Below, one piece after another: positions 19,096 to 26,484 of a DNA stretch of 64,000 nt. Position numbers and translations under genes: made by a program. The notes beneath the pieces were generated by a model. The model saw only the letters and a list, made by a program, of their open reading frames with translations, made no database searches and was not told where the DNA came from. Each line of letters begins with the position of its first letter. The stretch's first letter is position 1. The DNA is from Arthrobacter sp042667405 (GTDB lineage Bacteria; Actinomycetota; Actinomycetes; Actinomycetales; Micrococcaceae): positions 62,001 through 126,000 of the forward strand of contig NZ_JBHVAL010000001.1 in assembly GCF_042667405.1 (NCBI RefSeq). The letters run 5' to 3'.

Positions 19096-20454
19096 GTGAG
19101 CACTTCCTCCGATACTTCCGCCCCAACCGCCCTCAACTTCCGGAGCATTGACTTCCGGGGCCGCCGCTTGTCCCTGGCCGAGCTCCGTGCAGCTGTTCCG
19201 AGGGCGCGCCATCAGACCATGGCAGACGCGGAACAGAAGGTCCAGGACATAATTTCCGCTGTCCGAAGCCGCGGCTTCAGCGCACTGGCCGAGCTGGCCA
19301 GTAAGTTCGACGGCGTGGAACAGTCCCACCCCAGGGTCTCCCCGGAAGCGCTGGACCAGGCCCTGGCCGGCCTTGATCCGGCTGTACGGGCAGCGCTGGA
19401 AGAGTCGATCAGCAGGGCCCGGCAGTTCGCCGACCGCCAACGGCCCGCCAACGTGGACGTATCCCTCGGGGACGGCGCCGTGGTCAGCCAGAACTGGATC
19501 CCAGTGGGCCGGGTGGGTCTGTATGTTCCCGGCGGGCTCGCTCCCTTGGCCTCCTCCGTCATCATGAACGTTGTTCCCGCAGTGGCTGCCGGCGTCGAAT
19601 CGATCGCCCTGGCATCCCCGCCGCAAAAGGACTTTGGCGGTCTGCCGCACCCCACGATTCTCGCGGCAGCCAAGCTTCTGGGCATTGACGAGGTCTACGC
19701 CATCGGTGGCGCGCAGGCCATCGTGTCGTTCGCCTACGGCATCCCGGGCTCCGGAGAGGAATTGCCCATCGAGCCCGTCGACGTCGTCACGGGTCCGGGC
19801 AACATCTTCGTGGCCACGGCAAAGCGTCTGGTCAAGGGTGTGGTGGGTATCGACTCCGAGGCAGGAACCACGGAGATCGCCATCCTGGCCGACTCCACAG
19901 CGCAGGCTCCACTCGTGGCCGCCGACCTCATCAGCCAGGCAGAGCATGATCCCAAAGCAGCTTCAGTCCTGGTGACCGATTCGGCGGAGTTGGCTGACGC
20001 CGTCGTCGCTGAGCTTGAACGCCAAGCGCTCAAGACCAAGCACAGTGCCCGCGTTCTTGAGGCTTTGTCCGGTCCGCAGTCGGGCGTGGTGCTGGTGGAT
20101 GATCTTGAGCAGGGGATCGCGGTCTGCAATGCATACGCGGCGGAGCACCTGGAAATCATGACGGCGGACGCTGCGGCGGTAGCTGCCCGTATCCACAACG
20201 CCGGAGCCATCTTCGTCGGGGATTACAGCCCGGTCAGCCTGGGCGACTACTGCGCCGGATCCAACCACGTGCTGCCCACCAGCGGCACGGCGGCGTTCTC
20301 CTCCGGGCTGAACGTGACAACTTTCCTGCGCGCGGTGCAGGTCATCAATTACAACCGCGAGGCCCTGGAACAGGTCAGCGGCCACATCGTCAGCTTGTCC
20401 GGGGCGGAAGACCTCCCGGGCCACGGAGATGCTGTCCGGATCCGCTTTCAGTAA
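19096..20454 (+). CDS. hisD: HisD, histidinol dehydrogenase
   Basis: HisD oxidises histidinol to histidine in two NAD-dependent steps. The 452-residue length is normal with a short N-terminal extension. The NAD-binding segment is VVTGPGNIFVATAKR. Zinc ligands lie in the Gln and His of DLISQAEHDPKA and in the C-terminal AAEHLEIM region. CAGSNHVLPTSG is a family hallmark. The start is GTG, five bases after the membrane gene. No other his gene follows, so it is detached from an operon here. Confidence 0.95.
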   Translation: MSTSSDTSAPTALNFRSIDFRGRRLSLAELRAAVPRARHQTMADAEQKVQDIISAVRSRGFSALAELASKFDGVEQSHPRVSPEALDQALAGLDPAVRAALEESISRARQFADRQRPANVDVSLGDGAVVSQNWIPVGRVGLYVPGGLAPLASSVIMNVVPAVAAGVESIALASPPQKDFGGLPHPTILAAAKLLGIDEVYAIGGAQAIVSFAYGIPGSGEELPIEPVDVVTGPGNIFVATAKRLVKGVVGIDSEAGTTEIAILADSTAQAPLVAADLISQAEHDPKAASVLVTDSAELADAVVAELERQALKTKHSARVLEALSGPQSGVVLVDDLEQGIAVCNAYAAEHLEIMTADAAAVAARIHNAGAIFVGDYSPVSLGDYCAGSNHVLPTSGTAAFSSGLNVTTFLRAVQVINYNREALEQVSGHIVSLSGAEDLPGHGDAVRIRFQ

Positions 20455-20462
20455 GGGGCCAA

Positions 20463-20500
20463 CCACTACATATAAGGGTGCCCACCACAACATGTAGTAA
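20463..20500 (+). promoter_or_regulatory. two candidate NrdR boxes upstream of nrdR
   Basis: Two 16-mers, 20463-20478 and 20485-20500, each match about 11 of 16 positions of the NrdR-box consensus ACACWATATATWGTGT, counted by hand. Their starts are 22 bases apart, two helical turns. A promoter-like TTGTCA (20509-20514) with TAAACT at 18 bases spacing lies just downstream. The arrangement suggests autoregulation of nrdR. The match is partial, so this is a candidate only. Confidence 0.4.
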
Positions 20501-20538
20501 TTACAAGCTTGTCATTATCGTGGGTACCTACGTAAACT

Positions 20539-20569
20539 GGTGCCGGAAGTGAATCTTCCGGCACCTTTT
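20539..20569 (+). terminator. hairpin terminator between hisD and nrdR
   Basis: A perfect 11-bp stem GGTGCCGGAAG/CTTCCGGCACC with a 5-base loop is followed by TTTT. It would end hisD transcripts. It also lies inside the 5' leader expected from the candidate nrdR promoter at 20509-20538. Confidence 0.8.
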
Positions 20570-20627
20570 GCGTCTCCGGCGACTTGCCGGCCGGCCCACG
20601 TGCCGGAGTTGTCAGGGGAGGCCCAGC

Positions 20628-21131
20628 GTGTATTGTCCGTTCTGCCGGAATCCTGATTCCCGCGTCGTCGACAGCCGGATGGCGGACGACGGCTCTTCCA
20701 TTCGCCGCCGCAGGCAATGCCCGGAATGCGGCCGCCGCTTCACAACGGTGGAAACAACCAGCCTTTCCGTCATCAAACGCTCAGGCGTCGGTGAACCGTT
20801 CAGCCGCATCAAGGTCATCAGCGGTGTCCGCAAGGCCTGCCAGGGGCGGCCCGTCACCGAGGACGATCTCGCCATGCTTGCACAGGAAGTGGAAGAGAAC
20901 ATCCGTTCCTCCGGGGCCGCCGAGATCGATGCCCATGAGGTGGGGCTCGCCATTCTTGGGCCGCTCCGCAAACTCGACGAGGTGGCCTACCTCCGCTTCG
21001 CCAGCGTCTACCAGGCCTTTGAATCGTTGGAAGACTTCGAGTCCGCTATTTCCTTGCTCCGCCACGAGCACGAGGGGCAAGCGAAAGCCGGGAGCAAGCA
21101 GCCCAAGGGCGCCGAGGCGAGCCAACTCTAG
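20628..21131 (+). CDS. nrdR: NrdR, ribonucleotide reductase repressor
   Basis: NrdR is a zinc-ribbon and ATP-cone repressor that senses ATP/dATP and represses nrd genes. The zinc ribbon is CPFCRNPDSRVVDSR...CPECGRRF at residues 3-38. The ATP-cone follows with VIKRSGVGEPFSRIK. I chose the GTG at 20628 because AGGGGAGG lies before it and the protein then begins VYCPFC, as in the family (167 residues). Longer in-frame starts lack family support. The C-terminal Lys/Gly tail is variable. Confidence 0.95.
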   Translation: MYCPFCRNPDSRVVDSRMADDGSSIRRRRQCPECGRRFTTVETTSLSVIKRSGVGEPFSRIKVISGVRKACQGRPVTEDDLAMLAQEVEENIRSSGAAEIDAHEVGLAILGPLRKLDEVAYLRFASVYQAFESLEDFESAISLLRHEHEGQAKAGSKQPKGAEASQL

Positions 21132-21191
21132 CTCCGGTGGCGGCAGCGGAGGGGAAGCCGCAGCCGCCACCGGCACCAAGTGCAGCGCGGA

Positions 21192-21959
21192 TCAGCGTCC
21201 GCCGGAGACCGGGAGCACCGCGCCGGTGATGTAACCAGCCTCATCGGACATCAACCACATCACAGCTGCCGCCACCTCTTCAGGCTCGGCTCCGCGGCCC
21301 ATGGGGATAGTCGGGTTGAGCCTTTCCACCCGATCCGGCATTCCCGCCGCCGCGTGCAGTCCGGTATTGGTGCTCCCGGGTGCAACAGCGTTGACCCGGA
21401 TGCCCTGCTTGGCAACCTCGGCGGCCAGACCCACGGTCAGGACATCCACGGCACCCTTCGTGGCCGCATAGTGGACCCAGGTTCCCGGCGAACCGGCCTT
21501 GGTGGCGGTGGAGGAGATGTTGACGATCGAACCGCCGCTGCCGCCTGAGTCCACCGAGAGCCTCCGGACGGCTTCCTGGCACATGTAGATCATGCCTGCC
21601 ACGTTGACGTCGCATACACGCTGGACTGTTTCCACGGGCACCCCCACCAATGGACCAATCAGGTTGCCCGTAATGGCCGCATTGTTGATAACGGCCCTCA
21701 CGGTTCCCAGCCTTCCCGCTTCGTCAAACAAACGTTCGACGTCGGCAGGACGGCTGACGTCGGCCTGGACAGCGTGTGCCCGGCCGCCGTCGTCGCGGAT
21801 GCTTCGAACGACGGTTTCGGCGCCCGCGACGTCCGAGGAGTAGTTGACGACAACCTCGTAGCCGGCCAAGGCCGCTGCCTGGGCTACGGCTGCACCGATC
21901 CCACGGCTTGCCCCGGTGACAATTGCAATGCCCGCCTGGGTGGTCGGGTCCCCGTCCAT
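21192..21959 (-). CDS. SDR-family oxidoreductase (3-oxoacyl-ACP reductase-like)
   Basis: This 255-residue short-chain dehydrogenase has the NADP loop VTGASRGIGAAVA near the start, NNAAIT, the catalytic Ser in NISSTATKAG, and YAATK as the Tyr-x-x-x-Lys pair. The C-terminus ends ITGAVLPVSGGR, typical of FabG-like enzymes. The substrate cannot be deduced. The ATG at 21959 lies seven bases after the ppgK stop, so the two form an operon. Confidence 0.88.
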   Translation of the reverse strand: MDGDPTTQAGIAIVTGASRGIGAAVAQAAALAGYEVVVNYSSDVAGAETVVRSIRDDGGRAHAVQADVSRPADVERLFDEAGRLGTVRAVINNAAITGNLIGPLVGVPVETVQRVCDVNVAGMIYMCQEAVRRLSVDSGGSGGSIVNISSTATKAGSPGTWVHYAATKGAVDVLTVGLAAEVAKQGIRVNAVAPGSTNTGLHAAAGMPDRVERLNPTIPMGRGAEPEEVAAAVMWLMSDEAGYITGAVLPVSGGR

Positions 21960-21966
21960 CGACGGC

Positions 21967-22785
21967 CTACTTGGCAAGCTTGTGATGCAGGGCGACTTCC
22001 AGTGCCGCACCTACGATCCCGGCGTCGTTCTTCAGTTTCGCTGTGACGATCTTGGTGCGGAGGTCCAGGTGCGGGAAGTACTCGTCCGAACGCTTGGAGA
22101 TGCCGCCGCCCACAATGAAGAGCTCGGGGGAGAACAGGAACTCCACGTGCTGGAGGTACCTGTTGAGCAGCACGCCGTACTCGTCCCAGCTGAGGCCGTC
22201 GCGTTCGCGGGCGACGGCGGAAGCCTTCGTCTCGGCGTCGTGGCCGTCTACCTCAAGGTGGCCGAGCTCGGCGTTGGGGACCAGCTGCCCGTTGAAGATG
22301 AACGCCGATCCGATGCCAGTTCCGAGAGTGATCACCAGGACGGTGCCGTCGACACCTTCACCGGCGCCGTAGCGTGCCTCGGCGAGGCCGGCGGCGTCGG
22401 CGTCGTTGATGACCTCAACGGGACGGCCAAGGCGGTGGGTGAACTTCTTGTCGATGTCTGTTTCCAGCCAGGACTTGTCCACGTTAGCCGCGGAATGGAC
22501 CACGCCGTGCTGGATGATGCCGGGAAAAGTAACGCCCACGGGCGAATCCGCTGCCGGCGCGTCGGGGCGCTTGGACAGTTCCTCAACGATCTCGGCGACG
22601 ACATCGGCCACGGCCTCGGGCGTAGCCGGCTGAGGGGTGGGAACCCGGAAACGGTCACCAATCAGCTTGCCCTTCTTCAGGTCGACGATGCCGCCCTTGA
22701 TTCCGGTACCGCCAATGTCGATACCGATCAGCGGCGCGTTCTTGTGGGTTTTCTCATCCTTCTTGGACAATGCATTTCCGATCAT
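21967..22785 (-). CDS. ppgK: PpgK, polyphosphate glucokinase
   Basis: This ROK-type kinase phosphorylates glucose with polyphosphate or ATP in actinobacteria. The phosphate-1 motif is LIGIDIGGTGIKGGIVD, followed by GVTFPGII and the catalytic-Asp region VINDADAAGLAEA. LGTGIGSAFI is the adenosine/phosphate loop. The ATG at 22785 lacks a Shine-Dalgarno, and a TTG at 22770 (protein starting SKKDEK) is an alternative. Length is 272 residues. Confidence 0.9.
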   Translation of the reverse strand: MIGNALSKKDEKTHKNAPLIGIDIGGTGIKGGIVDLKKGKLIGDRFRVPTPQPATPEAVADVVAEIVEELSKRPDAPAADSPVGVTFPGIIQHGVVHSAANVDKSWLETDIDKKFTHRLGRPVEVINDADAAGLAEARYGAGEGVDGTVLVITLGTGIGSAFIFNGQLVPNAELGHLEVDGHDAETKASAVARERDGLSWDEYGVLLNRYLQHVEFLFSPELFIVGGGISKRSDEYFPHLDLRTKIVTAKLKNDAGIVGAALEVALHHKLAK

Positions 22786-22842
22786 GGCAGGAGGGGATGG
22801 GCAAGGCACAGCCAGCCGGGCTGCGTGGACCTTCCGGAGAGC

Positions 22843-23721
22843 TCAGGGAAGGGTCAGGATTTCCGCGCCGGTCTCGGTGACCAGCAGCGTGTGCTCGAAT
22901 TGGGCGGTTCGTTTGTGGTCGCGGGTGACAACTGTCCAGTCGTCAGCCCACATGTCCCATTCGATGGTTCCGAGGGTAAGCATGGGTTCGATGGTGAAGA
23001 CCATGCCAGCCTCGATCACGGTGTTGTACGCCGGGGCTGCGTCGTAATGCGGAATGATGAGGCCTGTGTGGAAGGCCTCGCCCACGCCGTGGCCGGTGAA
23101 GTCCCGCACCACGCCGTAGCCGAAGCGCTTGGCATAGGACTGGATCGCCCGACCGATTACGTTGATTTCGCGGCCCGGGGCCACGGCCTTGATGGCCCGG
23201 TTGAGCGACTCCTGCGTACGCTCAACCAGCAAACGGGACTCTTCGTCCACGTCGCCAACCAGGAAAGTGTAGTTGGTGTCCCCATGGACACCGCCAATAA
23301 ATGCGGTGATGTCGATGTTCAGGATGTCCCCGTCCTGGACCACCGTGGAGTCGGGAATGCCGTGGCAAATGACCTCATTGAGGGAGGAACACAGGGACTT
23401 GGGAAAGCCCCGGTACCCCAGCGTGGACGGGTAGGCCTGGTGATCGAGGAGGAACTCGTGGCCGACCTTGTCCAGTTGGTCGGTGGTGACGCCTGGCTTG
23501 ATGTGCTTGCCTACTTCAACGATCGCCTGCGCGGCGATCTTGCTGGCCCTGCGGATCTTCTCCACCGTCTCAGGTGACTTGACCTCGGACCCGGTGAACT
23601 TTGCCGGCGCCTTCTTTCCAACGTACTCGGGCCGGGGGATCGACGCGGGGACGGGGAGTTCAGGGCTGATGGTTCCCGGGGTGAGGGCGCCAATGGGTGC
23701 GGTCGAAGCAAGAGAAGGCAT
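22843..23721 (-). CDS. map: type I methionine aminopeptidase with N-terminal extension
   Basis: This enzyme removes the initiator Met from nascent proteins. The metal ligands are visible: two Asp in NIDITAFIGGVHGDTN, His in GHGVGEAFHTG, Glu in FTIEPML and Glu in EHTLLV. The N-terminal extension of about 40 residues is Pro-rich (PELPVPASIPRPEY), like the MetAP1c class of mycobacteria, whose extension is thought to contact the ribosome. The ATG at 23721 has no Shine-Dalgarno but has a TATGAT box six bases upstream. Confidence 0.93.
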   Translation of the reverse strand: MPSLASTAPIGALTPGTISPELPVPASIPRPEYVGKKAPAKFTGSEVKSPETVEKIRRASKIAAQAIVEVGKHIKPGVTTDQLDKVGHEFLLDHQAYPSTLGYRGFPKSLCSSLNEVICHGIPDSTVVQDGDILNIDITAFIGGVHGDTNYTFLVGDVDEESRLLVERTQESLNRAIKAVAPGREINVIGRAIQSYAKRFGYGVVRDFTGHGVGEAFHTGLIIPHYDAAPAYNTVIEAGMVFTIEPMLTLGTIEWDMWADDWTVVTRDHKRTAQFEHTLLVTETGAEILTLP

Positions 23722-23745
23722 AGATTGATCATATAAGGCACGCAA
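23722..23745 (-). promoter_or_regulatory. leaderless-type promoter of map
   Basis: On the minus strand TATGAT (23733-23728) lies six bases before the map ATG and no ribosome-binding site is present. This fits transcription starting at or near the A of ATG. No good -35 is visible. Confidence 0.45.
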
Positions 23746-23829
23746 GAGACGTAAGTAACAATATGCGGCAAGGTTCCTGTGACTGCGCCAACGTTACGCG
23801 TTGGGCGGCCCGAGCCAAGAGGAGGAAAC

Positions 23830-23994
23830 GTGACTGAGTACTGGTACAACGTCAAAACGCACGAGATCGAAGAGGACGCCATGTCCGATTGGACCCAGCT
23901 GATTGGCCCTTATAAAACCCGGCAAGAAGCCGAGCACGCCTTGGAAAAGGTCAAAGCACGCAACGACGCCTGGGACGCCCAGGACGACGACTAG
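23830..23994 (+). CDS. small SPOR-like protein
   Basis: This 54-residue protein reads MTEYWYNVKTHEIEEDA, then DWTQLIGPYKTRQEAEHAL and a Lys/Asp-rich end. The YWYNV...GPYKTRQEAEHALEK pattern resembles a shortened SPOR domain, a fold that binds glycan in peptidoglycan. There is no signal peptide, so cell wall binding is not implied. GTG 23830 follows a strong AGGAGG. The gene is convergent with panB. Confidence 0.75.
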   Translation: MTEYWYNVKTHEIEEDAMSDWTQLIGPYKTRQEAEHALEKVKARNDAWDAQDDD

Positions 23995-24038
23995 CCCGGC
24001 CTCGACCGGAGCCCGGTCCGGCTCTGGAACGGGTTCGG

Positions 24039-24944
24039 CTAGAAGGAGTGTTCCGGTCCCGGGAACTGCCCGGACCGGACGTCCTCGCCATAAGCCGCGG
24101 CGGCGTCGCTCAACGTAGTGCGCAGGTCGGCATATTGCTTGACGAACTTCGCCATCTTGCCGCCGCGCAGTCCCGCCATGTCCTGCCACACGAGGACCTG
24201 GCCGGTGGTTTGCTTTCCTGCGCCGATGCCTACCGTCGGCACCCTCAGCGCAGCGTCTATGGCAGCAGCCGTTTCGGCGGGGACCATTTCCATCAGGACG
24301 CTGAATGCCCCAGCGTCTTGCAGGGCCAAGGCATCGTCCACAAGTCGCTGTGCGTCGTCCCCCCGGCCCTGGACGCGGTAGCCGCCCAGGGAATGCTCGC
24401 TTTGAGGCGTGAAGCCGATGTGGGCCATGACCGGGATGCCGGCTTGGACCATGGCTTTGACAGTCTCCGCGTAGTACGCTGTGCCCTCGATTTTCACTGC
24501 ATGCGCCAGGCCCTCTTTCAGGAAGCGCACACCGGTCGCTACAGCCTGGCCGGGAGAGACCTCATAGCTGCCAAAGGGCAGGTCTGCAATCACCAGCGCC
24601 CGCTTGGCGGCCCGGCTTACGGCACGAGTCAGGGGAAGCAGCTCGTCCACAGTGACGGGCAGGCTGGTCTCATTGCCGAAGACATTGTTCGAAGCGGAGT
24701 CGCCCACCAGGAGGACTTCGATTCCGGCTTGGTCAAAAATCTCTGCCGTGTACTGCTCATAGGCCGTCAGCATGGCGAAATGTCCGCCGTTGTCCTTGGC
24801 CTGCTGGAGGTGGTGGATCCGTATCCGGCTGACGGGCTTCCTGCCGGCCGCAGGGGGCGTCTGCGCGCCGGTTCCAGGGCCGCTGCCGTAGGGGGCGGGA
24901 ACTTCGGCGGGCGTGCTGGACTCAGGAAGGTTGTTCGGGGCCAT
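24039..24944 (-). CDS. panB: PanB, ketopantoate hydroxymethyltransferase
   Basis: PanB transfers a hydroxymethyl group from methylene-THF to alpha-ketoisovalerate in pantothenate synthesis. Landmarks are FAMLTAYEQYTAEIFDQAG, LLVGDSASNNVFG (Mg-binding Asp), ADLPFGSYE, AVKIEG and HIGFTPQS. At 301 residues it carries a Pro/Ala-rich N-terminal extension of about 35 residues. It stands alone, convergent with the small SPOR-like gene. Confidence 0.95.
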   Translation of the reverse strand: MAPNNLPESSTPAEVPAPYGSGPGTGAQTPPAAGRKPVSRIRIHHLQQAKDNGGHFAMLTAYEQYTAEIFDQAGIEVLLVGDSASNNVFGNETSLPVTVDELLPLTRAVSRAAKRALVIADLPFGSYEVSPGQAVATGVRFLKEGLAHAVKIEGTAYYAETVKAMVQAGIPVMAHIGFTPQSEHSLGGYRVQGRGDDAQRLVDDALALQDAGAFSVLMEMVPAETAAAIDAALRVPTVGIGAGKQTTGQVLVWQDMAGLRGGKMAKFVKQYADLRTTLSDAAAAYGEDVRSGQFPGPEHSF

Positions 24945-25134
24945 GGATAGAGCCTAAGCGGTGCCGACGGCGGCTGCCAGCAGTGTGCCCAGCGTCACCT
25001 TATGTAAACGGTGTGTTACGCGCAGCTACTGCTGCGGCATTAGCAGTGAACTCTTAGTAGAGTGAAGGCTGAGCTGCCGTGGCTTCGATCCATTGAAACC
25101 AGCGGCATGGACACCGAATCGGGAAAGAGGCCCT

Positions 25135-26475
25135 ATGGACCGCCAGCAAGAGTTCGTTTTGCGGACAATCGAAGAGCGTGACGTGCGCTTCGTACGCTTG
25201 TGGTTCACCGACGTCGTGGGTTCGCTCAAATCGGTGGCGCTGGCGCCGGCTGAAGTCGAAGGCGCTTTCGAAGAGGGCCTTGGCTTTGACGGCTCCGCCA
25301 TCGAAGGCCTCGCTCGCGTGTTCGAATCCGACATGCTGGCGCAGCCGGATCCCTCCACTTTCCAGATCCTGCCCTGGCGTGGCGAAACCGAGCAGACCTC
25401 AAGGATGTTCTGTGACATCCTCACGCCCGACGGCGAACCTTCCGCCGCGGACCCCCGCAACGTCCTCAAAAGGACCCTGGCCAAGGCTGCGGACATGGGG
25501 TTTACCTGTTACACCCACCCGGAGATCGAGTTCTACCTGCTCAAGTCCAAGGACCTGGGCCCGGATGGTGCCCCGGTTCCCGTGGATGAGGGCGGCTATT
25601 TCGACCATGTCCCCGGAGGCGTCGCCCAGGACTTCCGCCGTACGGCAGTGACCATGCTCGAATCCGTGGGCATTTCCGTTGAGTTCAGCCACCATGAGGG
25701 CGGACCGGGCCAGAACGAGATCGACCTGCGCTACGCCGATGCCCTCCAGACGGCGGACAACATCATGACGTTCCGTACCGTCATCAAGGAAGTGGCGCTT
25801 CAGCAGGGCACTTACGCCACCTTCATGCCCAAGCCGTTCACCGACCACCCCGGCTCGGGCATGCACACGCACTTTTCGCTGTTCGAGGGCGACACCAACG
25901 CGTTCTTCGAAGCAGGCGCTGAATTCCAGCTGTCCAAGACTGCCCGCCAGTTCATCGCAGGCATTCTCAAGCATGCTCCCGAGTTCACCGCTGTCACCAA
26001 CCAGTTCGTGAACTCCTACAAGCGGCTCTGGGGCGGCGGCGAGGCGCCGAGCTACCTGAGCTGGGGACACAACAACCGTTCCGCACTGGTACGCGTTCCG
26101 CTGTACAAGCCCGGCAAGGGCCAGTCGGCACGCATCGAGTACCGCGGCATCGACTCGGCAACCAACCCCTACTTGGCATACGCAGTGCTGCTGGGGGCGG
26201 GCTTGAAGGGCATCGAGGAGGGCTACGAACTTCCCGCTGCCGCAGAGGACGATGTCTGGTCGCTGACCACCGCGGAGCGCAAAGCCATGGGCCACGCGCC
26301 TTTGCCGGCCAGCCTGCACGACGCCATCCGTGCCATGGAGGAGTCCGAGCTGGTGGCAGAAATCCTGGGCGAGCAGGTCTTTGAGCACTTCCTCCGGAAC
26401 AAGCGGGCAGAGTGGCAGGACTACAGGCTTCAGGTCACTCCCTATGAGTTGCAGCGCAATCTCGGCATTCTCTAG
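25135..26475 (+). CDS. glnA2: GlnA2-type glutamine synthetase I
   Basis: This enzyme makes glutamine from glutamate, ammonia and ATP. It is 446 residues long, the same length as mycobacterial GlnA2. Landmarks are GFDGSAIEGLARVFESDM, CYTHPEIEFYLLK (metal Glu), HEGGPGQNEIDLRY and GSGMHTHFSLF. At the adenylylation loop, where E. coli GS has NLYDLP, this protein reads DVWSL with Trp near residue 375, so the modified Tyr is missing. ATG 25135 follows GGAAAGAGG. It lies ten bases before glnE. Confidence 0.94.
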   Translation: MDRQQEFVLRTIEERDVRFVRLWFTDVVGSLKSVALAPAEVEGAFEEGLGFDGSAIEGLARVFESDMLAQPDPSTFQILPWRGETEQTSRMFCDILTPDGEPSAADPRNVLKRTLAKAADMGFTCYTHPEIEFYLLKSKDLGPDGAPVPVDEGGYFDHVPGGVAQDFRRTAVTMLESVGISVEFSHHEGGPGQNEIDLRYADALQTADNIMTFRTVIKEVALQQGTYATFMPKPFTDHPGSGMHTHFSLFEGDTNAFFEAGAEFQLSKTARQFIAGILKHAPEFTAVTNQFVNSYKRLWGGGEAPSYLSWGHNNRSALVRVPLYKPGKGQSARIEYRGIDSATNPYLAYAVLLGAGLKGIEEGYELPAAAEDDVWSLTTAERKAMGHAPLPASLHDAIRAMEESELVAEILGEQVFEHFLRNKRAEWQDYRLQVTPYELQRNLGIL

Positions 26476-26484
26476 GCGGGGCCA

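Noticed and set aside
21916..23577. Long plus-strand open frame of 553 codons
   Set aside because: It runs opposite ppgK and map, which have complete catalytic motifs. The translation has no family features and reflects the high GC.
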